Shown here one piece after another: positions 48,438 to 62,000 of a stretch of DNA of 64,000 nucleotides (the first letter of the stretch is position 1; each line of letters starts with the position of its first letter). The position numbers and the translations under genes are program-made. Source of the stretch: Phaseolus vulgaris (lineage: Eukaryota > Streptophyta > Magnoliopsida > Fabales > Fabaceae); the NCBI RefSeq assembly GCF_000499845.2, contig NC_023749.2, positions 4,993,030-5,057,029 of the forward strand, written 5' to 3'. Below the pieces are notes generated by a model, which had not been told where the DNA came from, searched no databases, and saw only the letters and a program-made list of their open reading frames with translations.

Positions 48438-50888
48438 TTAGGCTGCAGACTTGTATCTGCAAAGAACTTTACACCTCAAGACCCTATCCTGAACATAAAA
48501 CCCTGGCATCACCATGATCTTAACTCTGCTTGGCCCTTGTGACCTTTGACACATATCTTCCATGTAATGAGGATCAAAGATTTTATTCTCTTCAACCCTT
48601 AAAATTCCCAAGGGAGGGTTGAAAGAAAAGGCAAGCAAATGTAGCAGCCACATGCATTTTGCCGCGACAAAGAAAGCTTGAAGGAGCTGTTCAGGCCATG
48701 GCCTTATCCATTTTAGAGTAGCGTTGATACAACTCATTTTCTGGTCACAGAACTTGCTAAACTCTTCACTGTAATATTTTGTTCCCTTTCTCAGTACCTC
48801 ATTCCAGCTCAAATTTCTAAGGGCAACAAAAGAAGAGAATTGTGATTGACGATCCTGCTGCGGGTCTAGGAATTTTGAGCAACCGTTCTTTTGGAAAACA
48901 CAATTCTCAAAGTCTTGGTAGAGAGACTGATTTATAAAAGCTTCAAAATGGTATAGAACTGCCTTTGAGTACTTGGAATTCAGAGATAACTTGTATGGTT
49001 GGAGAAGCAAGTTCAAATTTTCTGTCAAAGAATGATCAGTTTCTTCAATGTGGGTTATAAGGGTCTTACAGAACTGCTTCACTGATAATCTGGACTCTGA
49101 CACTATCTGCAAGAATCCCTCTACCATTACTTCTTCACTCACAGGCATCACATTTTCTCCATTTCCTTCAAATAGTTTCCCCCTTTGAGGAAGATTACTA
49201 AGTTGGTCACAAAGTTGAGAATCCCTTGTCTGCGTGGCTTGCTTCAGAGCTTTCTTCAGCTCTTCACAGTACCTCTCCAAGTACTCCAGCTTCTGTTTCA
49301 GCTCTCCCAATGAACTTCTCATCTCAGAAACTTCCGTTAAGGCCACATCTCGGTTCTCATTTGCTTCCACCAGCTCTTTCTTCAATGTCTCAATTGACAT
49401 TATTCCGAAGTCCTTGAGAACCTGCGAAACATCCTCAGATTCTGCTCTATTAGGGGAACTCTCATTCTTATGTTTCTTCTTTAACCTAGGAAACAACCAA
49501 GAAATCACCCCCTTGCTCTTGGGTTGGGATTGAAGAGATGAGTGGGAATCCGTGACTGGGACAATAATGTTGGAGCTCTTGCTGCTCCTTGCATTCTCAA
49601 AATCGTTAGCTATGGTGGCAGGGTTACATTTGCTGATGGACTTGAAATCCTCCATGCTGTTTCTCCTCCTATACTTGAAGTAATCATTTGCAGGTGATGT
49701 TTGAAGAACAGTAATTTGATTTGCACAAGAGCCATTCACCGACTTGGCATCATCAGTAGGGCATGTGTGAGATTCAAGGTTGGCAAAACCAGAATATAGT
49801 CCTTTTCTTGAACTTGATTTCTCCTTGTAATCTGCTACAATGGTTTCTATGCTGTTTCCTCCTTCTAGCAGACTCCCATCCCAACTTTCTGATACTGTTT
49901 GGCTTTTCATGGAGTTTTGGTTGTACCCCACCAGTGCCAGTGGATCATCTTCATAGCTCTGTCAATATTTCTCAACTTTAGAAACTTATTATCAATCAAA
50001 ATTGAAAAGGGAAAAAATATATTAAAGGGGAGGGGGAACTTGCAGTTGCAGCCACAAATATGAGTAGAATCTGAAAATAGTGAAAAAAACTGATAAAAGC
50101 GTTAAATTATTCTTCTAATTAAAGAATCATTAAGACAATAAATATAAAAGTTTCACAATTTGCCTCAGGCTCAGCTCAGTTGACTTAATGAACCTTAAAG
50201 AGTTCCATGACACAGAATTTAAAGCGAAAATCCAAAATTTCTCAAAAAAAGTCAAAACTTTCATTCACGGTCGGTGTTTCCTCAGGATTAAATAAGAAAA
50301 AAGAGAAGCAACGAATAAGGATGTAACCGCACTAATAATGACATCTACCTAACCAAGCCATAAAGAAAGCAGCAATTTCATAATTATTTCAATTGTAATA
50401 AATAGCAGCGCTCTAGGGAAAGGGAGCACCACAAACACTTGCATATTCCACAAATTCAAGTATCTTAAATTTGGTCCTTATCATGATTAACAGCAACAGT
50501 CAATTCAAACATAATCCCGCAACAGATAATCCAGAAAAAAGTACTCTGTTTTGCAATGAATTGCGAAGATTCTAGGATACCCAGTTCATCAAAATAACTA
50601 AAAAGCAAATTTTCAAGCCAAAATTCAAGAAAAAATTACAATACCCACTGGAGTGAAAACAGGGTAATCTTGGGCAGAGAAGTGAGAAACAGGGCGCAAA
50701 GCAGGGGAAGGGGATGGGACTCTAGCATTGGCTGGGCTATTTCCTCGCATTAAAGCCGCATGAAGAGCTCTCAGCTCCACTGCTTTGGCTATGGCTGCCT
50801 GAATTTCCTGCCTCGTAATTTCAGGGTTTCCATTGTTGGTGTCCTTGTAGTCTTTGAAAACTTGTGCTGATGATGCTGTTGTAGCCAT
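48438..50888 (-). CDS. IRKI: IRK-interacting protein / GIL1-family protein (DUF641)
   Basis: Two exons on the minus strand, 50649-50888 and 48438-49958, join in phase 0 to 586 residues. Exon 1 encodes MATTASSAQVFKDYKDTNNG, ITRQEIQAAIAKAVELRALH and the FSAQDYPVFTP|SYEDDPLALVG junction typical of the IRKI subgroup. A coiled coil is predicted by eye at about 270-320 (EVSEMRSSLGELKQKLEYLE). The DUF641 region surrounds it, and the conserved tail KIMVMPGFYVQDRVLRCKVL ends the protein. Arabidopsis IRKI binds the receptor kinase IRK, and its relative GIL1 acts in gravitropism in the light. The basic stretch RLKKKHKN near 240 may aid localisation. The biochemical role is unknown. Confidence 0.88.
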
Positions 50889-53791
50889 GAAGCAAAACAA
50901 AGAAAAAAAACAGAGTGGATCATGTAAGTTTGGAGAGGATAATATGGGCACCAGATGAAATTAGAAATTTTTAATTTGTGAGGGCTAGAAGAACAAAGGG
51001 ATGACCGAGTGGTATTTAATGGTTGGATTTTATCTTAACGCCATATCTAAAGCAGAACCTTGGAGAACCAGAAAATAGGAAGAGGGATAGAGAGGGGCAC
51101 CCCAAGTCCAAATACTTTTGTTTTTATTCTCATAGGAAAAACTAATGGAGTGAGTGCATGTGATGATGTGAAAAGAAGAGAGTAAGAGAGCAGGAATTTT
51201 AACTCTTACATGTTTGTAACATATCAGCAGTGTGTTGCAAGTTTACCAATTTGCCCACGTATTCAAAAATTACCAGAATTCAGCATTAGGTGGTGGTACC
51301 ACTGTTTCACATGATTGCTTTAGTACGAACATGAGAAGTTCCATGCCACTATCTTCCACTTTCATATCAATATCAGTGGTCAACCATTTCTGCTTTCAAT
51401 TAAGGGATACTTTGGACTAGATGTTGCTTTAATTCTAATTCATACTTCGTGTGTAATCATCACAGTTAATAATAACACGGTTATGTTCCTTTGTAGAACT
51501 TCTTTCACAGAGGCATCAATTGACCTTGGTGGCTTTTTTCTTTCATGATGAGAACATGTTCTTTATGTGATAAGGTAATATTTTAGATCCCACTATATGC
51601 TACTTTCATCTACCCATTTCATTGCATGTGTGTATATGGCCTTGTTCACCAACTTCTTCGTTACTTGGTTGGCCTTAGTTGGCTTTGAGGCTAAGACCTA
51701 ATACAGAAAGTTCCTTCTCTTGAACATGTCCTGACAAGTAAGGTCATTGGGAGAATTCATAAGAAGAAACCCACTTTTTAAATTCATTGGTTTAAGCTAG
51801 CTTTGGACATTTTAGAAGCTTTTAACTTACTCCAACTGCAAAATTAACTTTCTTTTTTCTTTTGCACCTAACGTGCAATTATGTTGGTTGAGGTCCATAT
51901 TCTGCAAATAAAAAAATTGAAGATGAATGATACTGAAGCGTGAAAGGTGCAGTTTCTTTTGGCGAAAAGGGAAAAGAAAAATAACCAAAACGTTCCAAAA
52001 GCTTGACACTTAGCAGACATTGAATCATATATTGGAGACAGAGTGTCACAGTGGGGATCAAGTGATCAAGTGGGCATTGGGACCATATATGAACATTACT
52101 CCCAAAGGGTATTTTTGAAAACAGAAAATATTTATTATTCAGTCTGGTATCTTTCATAACTGCAACTATAATTTCCTATAGGACACTGGAATCTTTGGGG
52201 GATATTGACCCTAATATTATACGTTTAGAACAGTTATTTAAACCTAGTGGAGGTAAAGCTGTTAACTTTCTTACTTTTACAAGGTGATCTAAACATAGTT
52301 GGTATGATCTGTTTATCATTTTTATTATGATTATTATTATTATTTTTTTGGTATCTAATATTTTTATATTTATGTAAGATACAACCGTTTAAGAGTAGCT
52401 TCAGGCATAAATTTCAATATCCATGGTAATAGGATAGTTTAGGTTGATGTATTATTTGATTCTGTTAAATTTTTTCATGGGAGTTCCTTGTTAAGGTTAT
52501 CACTTCTGTTTATCTCTTCTTACTTAACAGACTGCTTCAGAACACCATGCTTGAATTAAATTATGATTATGATATCATATTTGATATTGTGAGCATAAAA
52601 GTTAAACATGTCAAAAAATGTAACAAAATCAGACTTTATAGTTTAGCTTATTCATTATAAGATAGATGTAACTGGTTATGGCAACAGAAGAAAATTTAAT
52701 AGGATGCAGAGAGCAAATTAAAAAGTGAAAAGAAGATAAGAAAGAATCGTTTTAAACAAAAATAGTAAATCTGAACAATCACCCAAAAAAATAGAGAAAG
52801 AGATTCATTTAAACAAAGCTATGTAATCTTGTAACATGTCTCAGTACTTTACCACCATATAAACACCAGATACCTATTCTTTCAATGTCATAGTTTTTCT
52901 TTGTTACATACATGTTTTTTGTCTAAAACCCACACAGGTGTGAAGTCTCCCTCATCAATATTAAGAAATTGCATTGCTAATACATACATACCTGCAAAGT
53001 AGCATAGATATATAGCAAATATGAAGAAAAACTACATTTCTTTCTCCATCAAATGGGACCCCCTAAGGATATATCAGATTAAACAGGGATTAATCTGGTG
53101 CATGATTTTGCTTAGGAAAGGTATCTTTCTGTCTCTTGTGTCAATAATTGACTTCATTGACAAGGAGGTAGGGGACACCAAAGTCTCCAAAAATGACTTA
53201 AGATAAGGGAAGCCCTAGGAACCACTGCTCATCAATTTAAGCATCCTTTAACTTCTCTTGATAATTTAAATCATGCAGACAACTTTACCATGACATCATA
53301 CCCCTTGCATGTTTTGCTTGCAAGAGGAAACCTAACCACCATGCAATCAATTGAGGCAAATTTTTCTAATTTAGTTAATAATCTTGAACTCAACATACAA
53401 CTACCTTAAATATAAAAAATAATTGTCATGCTAATAGTTCTTGTTTTTAGTTCTGTTTTCTTTAAATTAAATCTCTGCAACTGTTAGTATGACTGACTTT
53501 TACATACTGTGAGTATGTGAAACCATTTAAGTTTATAATGATTCTATCATGCAAGATTATTTCTGATGAAAAATAAGTGTATGAGAAGAAAAACATCTTT
53601 GGAAAATGTAAGAGAAGGAAACGTGGGACCACTAAGGTTATGTTATGTTCCACGGCTCACAAAACCATTAGAGAAATGTGGCATTGGACCAGGAATGGCC
53701 ATTTAGCATTATTGGAGAAGAATTCTGAAAATTTAATTTATTGTCAGATATTGTACTTAATTAATTAATTTAATAATTATTATAGAATCCT

Positions 53792-53836
53792 ATGATTAAT
53801 GAATCTATCTAATCATGATTAATGAATCTATCTAAT
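53792..53836. repeat. 23-bp tandem duplication
   Basis: ATGATTAATGAATCTATCTA followed by ATC or ATG is present twice in direct succession. Confidence 0.9.
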
Positions 53837-54216
53837 GTACTTTTTTTCTATATATGAAATAATGTAAATACAGAGAATAAAAACATTTTTTTTCGTCTTT
53901 CCATATTCTTACATACAATTTTTTATATAGTTGCAAAAGTTTTTTGTTTGTTTGCATGGAGAAGATGGGGAAGAAGGTGGTTTGAAGAGTTGTGTGCATG
54001 AGGATTGCTTCTCTTTCATTATCAGTGATGGTCACGTCCTAGCCTGAAAGATACAAGTGATATGAATTCCGCGTCTCTTGCGGGGAACAAAAGAGGAAGT
54101 TGTAAAAAAAAAAGACCAAACAAAGTGTGGTCCTCTTTGTTTTAGTATCAAATGACGAAACCACCTCAACTCACCTTTTTCTACGTGTTTTTCTTTTCTT
54201 CTTTTCATTCTATGTA

Positions 54217-54283
54217 ACATAATACCAATAAGAAAACCTTGCGATCAATAGATAATGAACATAATACCAATAAGAAAACCTTT
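54217..54283. repeat. 24-bp direct repeat, offset 42 bp
   Basis: ACATAATACCAATAAGAAAA plus CCTT occurs at 54217-54240 and again from 54259. Confidence 0.9.
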
Positions 54284-54819
54284 CATTCTATTAACTTTAG
54301 GAGATTAAACCTATTAAAATCATACTTAATTTGAATATATTATTTTATTCTCTTAAAACTTTTGGTCAATATCAACGACCATTGGATATAATAAGATAGT
54401 GTAATAAAGAAATCTCTCACGTATTTAGATTAAATTTGAAATTATTTTTCAAATTTTAAAGAGGGTTTGGAGTGATCTTGATGATATGACATGTCAGTCT
54501 ATTATTTTATTATTATTATTAGTATTCATTACATGCATTTCACTCAGTAAAATAGGTTGAAATTAAAAATATTATTTGTCTACCATGCATGCATGGCAGC
54601 TCACATGGGTCCAGTAGCAATTGATGTTTAAAATAAAAGGGCATCAATTGTTGGGATGCAGTGATTATATTATTATCCATGTTCCACCCAAATATACTTT
54701 TCGAAACAAATATTATTAGTAGTTTTTTACTTTCAAAACTATGACATTAGAAATACCATTATAAAAGAATTATTAAATAAAAATAAATTTTAAGATCAAA
54801 ATAATTAATTATTATTTGA

Positions 54820-55090
54820 TTAAATTAAAAATCATTTTATAAATAAATAAAATTATTAATATTTAATTTTTTTTATTATTAATAAAAATTTATAAAATAA
54901 TTTTTAAATTGATATTTAATCTTTAGATATTAATATATTATTTACTTACTACTTTATATTTTAAATTAATTTTTATTAATTTTTTAGAGATTAATTTAAA
55001 ATTTAAAATATTAATAACTAAAATTTACAATTTAAAAAATAGTTTATAAATTTTTATTAATAATAAAAATTATTTAAAATATCAATAAAT
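54820..55090. mobile_element. Hairpin-forming MITE-like repeat (copy 2)
   Basis: The left arm ATTATTAATAAAAATTTATA is mirrored by TATAAATTTTTATTAATAAT near 55047-55066. The arms share sequence with the element at 40020-40300, which marks a dispersed family. Confidence 0.6.
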
Positions 55091-56099
55091 TTTTAATTTT
55101 TAAATCAGTATTTAATTTAATTAATATTTAATTTAATTAATATAGTGATTAATAATTTTTTATTTTTAAAGTTAATTGTTATTTAGTGTTATAGTTTGAA
55201 GTTTAGTGTAGCATCGGAATCATGCCCGAAAGTTGTTGTTTTCGAAAATAAATGTTTACACTATTCTATTGAAAATAGAAGATTTTTTTAAGCATTTATC
55301 TCTTTCCCTTTTTAAGTTTTTTTTAGCTGAATAATATTTAATTTTCTTGAACAATCAAACATTTTTTTTAGTATTTTTATTGGTGGTAATTGTATTTTTG
55401 CTTACTTATTCTTTTTGGAAGTTACAAAAATTATCTCAATTATCAACTTTTACCATTAACAACCACCACTACCACTTAAAAATGAAAAAAAAAAAAAACA
55501 CCACTCTTCATTATATTCAAAATGTATAAAAGTGCTACACTCTTCTCTTCATTTGTGTAAATATATAAGATTCCATTTCTGAATTAATCGGAAAATAACA
55601 AAAGTTTAAGAAATTATTTGTGTCCAAAACTGAATTAGAGTAACTTGGGCTGTTGGTATGAATTGGTGACAAGATGAGACATGAGACAGGGAGCACAGGC
55701 CCGCCACAGGCCCGACACAAAGATGGGTCAGCCCATTTATTTAGTGTAAGCTTTCCGTGAGTCCTATTGTATTGTGTCTGTATGGGTGGTACTATCAACA
55801 CTATAGTTATTAATTATGCAAATTATATGAAGGATACATGGTATTTTATATGCATACGTGGTATTCTATTCTTCTTTTATACCTACCTCACATTTCATTG
55901 GTTCAAAAGGATCTGTCACATTTTTTTGGTCTCCAATGATTAAGCTGTGCTCAAATTTCAGATCTCTCTTGTGACAAGACTTATATAACAGTAACCTAAA
56001 ATTGTCATGTTGGTAATAAAAAGAAAATTAGACATTAACTCTTCTATAAATTCAGACTAGGAAAATACAGTAAATAGAAAATCCTGTCAAAGCTTGGGA

Positions 56100-59000
56100 C
56101 TAATCTTCACTTCTGAATGACTGTTGCTTTTGAGAAATCACGAGCAAAGAAGTTTTCTGAAACCAATAACCAATCGACCTCAGTAACAAACTCAGCAAAT
56201 ATTATTGCCATGCATGCCCGTTAAAAACAAGGGTGTTATGGTTCGTTAAATTGAGAGGAGAAAGGGAAAAGGAAAGGAAGATGGGGAGAGAGTAATCTGA
56301 TAAATGGTGTCAGAAAAAAGCTTCGTGAACCCAAAAAAAATCCTTTTGAAAATGTACGTTAAAAAGTTGTTATGAAATAATCGTTTATGAAAAATAATCA
56401 TGTTACTAAAAAAAATCATGTTACTAAAAAAAATCATGTTGATAATTATTTTAATTTGTATAATCAATGTAACTTTTATAATTGACCATTTTTTGCTAAT
56501 TTCTTATCTTTTTAATAGACACACAAGCTTTGGGAGGAACTAATATAAAACCGGTTCGAGATGTTGACAGAAAGGGAACTTGGAACTCATAAAGCTAGCT
56601 TCTTTAATTTTAAAACAGAAGTTGAAGCAGAGAATGATGATAACTGAATTTTGTAATTCACAAACCTTGGTTCCTGCTACGATGGCATTATACAAAGGAT
56701 GAGCAACGCATGAGATAATTCCTTCAGATAAAGAAATAAATCTGTTCTGATTTCTTCGGTTGTTCCGCTTTGAAATTTCTTGGACATCCTCCCTGTTAAA
56801 TATGCAAATTAAAACTAAGAATTGCGAAATGCAGTTTGATGAGTAAAATTAGGCATATGAACACACGGAATTCACTGTATAATAATGTGGTTAACTTGAT
56901 TTGAGTACACAGCAGATTTTACTGTACATGTGCTTTCTCAATTAAGTGCTTAATTGAAGTTAACAATTTAAAATAGGGACTTACTTGTAATCCACGTGGC
57001 TTGGTGAGTTGGTGCTGGGATAAAAATCCAAGAGATGGATACCGCATGGTGACCCGGCTAAATAGATCTGTGATAAACTACAACAATGATTATTTCGTAT
57101 AAAAATAAAATAAATGGTTATCCACAAATAAGTATAATAATGAACATAAGCACCAAAGTAAGGTGTTTATAATCTAAATCCATTTGATTTAAAATCAATA
57201 TACATTTTAACTATATCAAATTTAAATGAATCTTTTTTAAATTTATTTAAAATGAATTAAATCTAAATTCAATTCATTTTTAATTAAATTAAATTTATAA
57301 TATCAATTACATTAAATTTATTTTGATATGGACACAGACTAACTTGGCTCAAATCGGGCCTAAGTCGACTCAACCTGAACGCAGACCAACTCGGTTCTAC
57401 ATCGGCTCATGCCCGGACGACTCAACAATGGCCGGACCTGGATGATTCAATATCAACCCGAGCTCGTTTGACTCAACATCGGCCCGGGCCCGTTCGACTT
57501 GATATCAGCCCAGGCCTGCTCGGCTCGACATTAGCCAGGGCCAAATCGACTCAACATTGATCCGAGTCCAGACGACTCGACATCGGTCCGTGCCCGGACG
57601 ACTCGACATCGGTCCAGGTCTGGACTACTCGACATCGATCCGAGCCTGGACGACTTGACAATAACCTGGGCCTAGAATTGGCTTGACATCGGCACAGGCT
57701 TGCTTGGCTCGACATTGAACATGACCCAATCGACTCAACATAGACCCAAGCCCGCTCCACTTGACATCGGCCTGGGTCGGGATACTCAACATTGGCTCAG
57801 GCAAGCTTGACTCGACATCGGCTCAACCCGACATCAGCCTGAGCGCGGATGATTCAACATGGGCCCGAGCCCAGACAACTAAACATCAGCCCAACTTCAG
57901 CCTAGACGACTCGACAATGGCCCGAGCCTGAATGATTCGACATCGACCCGGGCCCATTGGGCTTGAGATCGGCTCGGGTCCGCTCAGCACAGGCCCGCTC
58001 GGCTCGACATCAACCCAGGCCCGCTCCACTCGATATTGGCTCAAGCCCAGACGACTCGACATTGGTTCAGGCTCGGACAGCTCGACATCGGTCTGGGCCC
58101 AAACAACTTGATAATGGCTTGGGCCTAGACGACTCGACATCGGCCCAGGCCCTCTCAACTCGACTTTGACCAGGGCCCAATCGACTTGAAAGGGACCCAA
58201 GCCCGCTCCACTCGACATTGGCCCGAGCTCGTTCGACTCGGCATCGACCCGGGCCTGTGAGACTCGACATTGGCTCTGGCCGGCTCAACTCGACATTGGC
58301 CCGGGCCCAATGTTGTTAAACTCGTAACTCGAAGATCGTAACTCGACTCGGAAGAGTTACTATACATAAGATAGTTAAAAATATATTATAATTCATGAAA
58401 TAGTTCAAATACATAACATAATTAAAAGTAGATTTAAGATAATGTTTAATACAGATGAATTATCCAACAAAATCATTCAACAAAATCATTCATATTAATC
58501 ATAGGATAAAAAAATGTGTTGGAGATGAAAATAGTTGTAATTTTTTAAATGGATCCAAAAAACCTAATTTTGAGTAAGTTGTGATTTTTATTTAGGGTTT
58601 CACCTGCACAGAACACAACACATTCCATATTTAAATTTTTAATTAGGTTTTATTAGGTTAAAATTGAAATGGACCTTTGGTCCAAAGTTATGTCTCTTAA
58701 GCTGTGATTTTTATTTAGGGTTTCAGCCGCACACCACATTCCATATTTAAATTTTGAATTAGGTTTTATTAGATTAAAATTGAAATGGGTCTTTTGTCCA
58801 AAGTTATGTCTTTTAAAAATTAGGTTTAGGTATGTGTCGACATCTTCCTTATGGGTGGCGCCACCGCAGCTCCTCCTTTCTTATGCGCGGCAACGCCGCC
58901 GCAACTCCTTCTTCTTCATGCTTCGTCGTCGTCACAGCGTGCGTTCCCAGCGACGCGCAAAGAAGATGATGACGTTTGCGGCGATACGCGAAGGCGGCGA

Positions 59001-62000
59001 TGAGCACGAGCGAAGCATTAGGGTTTTTTTTGGGCCCGCGTCATGGATCGCGAAGGCCCATGGATCGCCAGATCACTCCGATCGGATGAGAATCCGATCC
59101 AGCCACCAATCCAACGCACTTTCTGCTTAAAAGATTGTAAGATCGCGATTTTTACGATATAACTCACGATTTTAACAACACTGCCCGGGCCCAATCGACT
59201 CGACTTCAGCCCAGGACCTGGAGACTCGACATCGATCCGGACCTGGGATACTTGACATCAGTTTGAGCCCGCTCGACTCGACATCGGCCCAAGCATGGGA
59301 GACTCGACATCGGTTCGGGCCCGTTCAGTTCGACATTAGTCAAAACCCAATTGACTCGACATCGACTCGGGTTGTTCCACTCGACATCAACCTTGGCTTG
59401 TTTGGCTTGACATCGGCGCGAGCCCGGGAGACTCGACATTGGCTCATGCCCGGTTGGCTGAACATTGGCTTGGGCCCCAGTGACTCGACATCGGCCCGGG
59501 TCCGGGAGACTCGACATTGATCCGGGCCGTTCAAGCTGAAACCTGAGCTTGCTCAGCTTGACATTAGCCTGGACCCGTACGACTCAACATCGGTCCAGGC
59601 CCACTCGCCTCAATATCGAACCAGACCCGTTTGCCTTGATATGGGACCGGGACTGTTCGGTTAGATATCGACCCGGACCCGCTGGACTCGACATCGGCTG
59701 GGTTGTCTTGACTTAACTTGGATTGAGCCAAGTTAAAATCTATCCAAAAATGCAATTTGGATAATCCAAAAATATATTCATTCTCTATCTAATCCATATC
59801 CAATTAAATGGATTGGATTTAAAATCCAAAAATATGGATTTGGATTTGAAATAAATCCATTTAAATGGATTAAAACTAATATGAATATGGATAATTATGG
59901 ATTGAATTTTGTAATTTGGATTTTTTTTTGTCTACCTTGTTGGAAAGTGCGAAAGATCATAGAAATATTTACTGAGAAACTTGTTTGTAGGAAATGATGT
60001 GTAAAAAATAAAGAGGTGCATTATATTCAATAAAACTTCTTACCGAACAAGTTGATAACCATGAAGGTTTTCTTAAGTATGATAGATCAGCGGGAACATA
60101 GGAATCGTTTCTAACAAAAGAAAATAAACAGTAAACAAAATAATTAGACATTTCAAGAAGCCATTTTCACAAATATGAAAAAGCGATTCTAGGTGAAAAC
60201 AGACAAACTTACAACCAAGCAGGGGGTGGGCAATGAATATGTGTAACTTCAAAATTATTAATATCCAAAACGCCCGACCTACATGAAAATATTGAGAAAA
60301 AACAACCACAACGGAGTATTAAGGAAGCATTTTTCTTGATAAGTAAGATTAAGTAAACAGCACACAACAATAGTTTATGTACATAACCCATACCGATATC
60401 AAACGGCACTGTTTAAAGGTAGATAATGAGTACAAACTAATGATTCCCAGATACTAAGTTCAAGAAGTAATTTCATTTTATAGTTTAATGATAGAAACTT
60501 ATAGAGGATATAATTATGTATACATGGAAAACAGTCTCGGAAGAAACATTTTGGCAACTTACCAGCCATCGTTAAGATGGAATGCTAACTGATATGGGCA
60601 TGATGGATTAATATTAATAGAGTGAATCTCCTTGGGAACAATATTTGCCTGTGCCTGATTACATGAGAATGGCTAACCATATCAATTGCTAGTCAGCTAG
60701 TATGCAAAAAGACAATTACCACATGGTGAAACACAGAAATCTAATCGTAAACTAAAAGATTATTGTCACTGCCATTGATTTGAAGAATTGAAAATTGTAT
60801 CCTCCCTATGGTAGGGGACTCGGTCACAAGTATGACACCAAACTTAGCGCATACTGACATGCTATGATATTAAATACAGAATAATGAGTTAGACTTTTGT
60901 TTGGAAGAATTCCTACAAGAACTTCTAAAGGAGAAAAATATGAAATTGACTTTTTTATATGTTAAAATTAGCTATTGCGTAAACTAATTTGTAAAAGTTT
61001 TCTAATATAATTTCTCCAAAATGTTATTTTAAAATGTATATAAGTTAATTTTAATTTTTTATTCATATATTTCATTCCTAAAAGTTGTTAATGCAGAAAC
61101 TCATTCAAACATACTCCTACATGTAAAGGGTAGGAAATCTAAAGAAACAATCCAAGATGATAAAGCCAGCTAACAACTTCTAAATCACGGCAGATATATT
61201 TATGAACAACATTGTCTGAGAAAAATATACAGATAAGTACTGTCAACTTTTGTCTTTGTGCTTGTATAGTCACTGATATACATACAGAACAACATCACAA
61301 CATAAAGAAGGGGAGAAAAAAAGAAACTGTGGAGGATTCCTCTGCAGCATCTAACACAAAACACTAACACAAAACATGCATATGACGCGAAAGTCTGGGA
61401 AGGACATGAACCTTGCAACGAAGTTTAGAAATCAAACCACAGCAAAAAATAGATTAATCTAAAAGTAAATTTTGAAAAAAAAAATCCAAATTACTTAAAT
61501 GTCTGGAGAGAAGCCTCAAGTGAAAACTAGTCTTATTGGAACACCAAACTTCAAATAAAGATAAGACAAAGTTATGATCTTGAAGTTACTGGAGCTATAT
61601 TCCTATAACTAAAAATAATCATTCATATGTAGTTCAACGTTACAAACCTATACAGCCATCACACAAAAGTAAGTAGTTTTGCTTAATTGTTAATTTGTAA
61701 AAGTAATAGATAGGAGCAGGAAGGATAACCGCACCTCCAAAGATCCAATCTTCTTAAGCAATGTTGCCAATTTCACTGATTTTACAGGTTGATGGCGTAC
61801 CTACAAAGCCAAACAAAGAAGAATATGATCACTAAAAGCATTGTTAACATATTTTACATCGTTTACCCAATAAGTCATGCTTCATTTAACAAAAGTATGT
61901 CACAAGTAGATTCATCATCTTCTGCAAAAAGGAAGTTGGAGAAAAAGTTCGTATGACAATTTAAGCTGTAAAAAGGCATGCATCAAGAAGTCACAAGCTT

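Larger units (their letters stand above)
50889..56099. other. Intergenic, no gene seen
   Basis: The right-hand end of the IRKI-family gene and the 3' end of the WD40 gene flank this 5.2-kb stretch. 50889-51200 should hold the promoter and leader of the IRKI-family gene. No exons with supporting homology were found on either strand. Short tandem duplications and a MITE are listed separately. Confidence 0.55.

Noticed and set aside
53021..53206. 61-codon ORF starting MKKNYISFSIKWD
   Set aside because: No supporting splice signals, domain or repeat context. Short ORFs of this size are expected by chance.
58780..59130. 116-codon plus-strand ORF in the nested element
   Set aside because: It has no recognisable domain, spans the element's right half only, and is Arg-rich because of local GC content.
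57551..59520. Long ORFs rich in Ser, Arg, Gly and Pro on both strands
   Set aside because: They are produced by the 26-bp minisatellite, have no homology-like features, and switch frame with the repeat.
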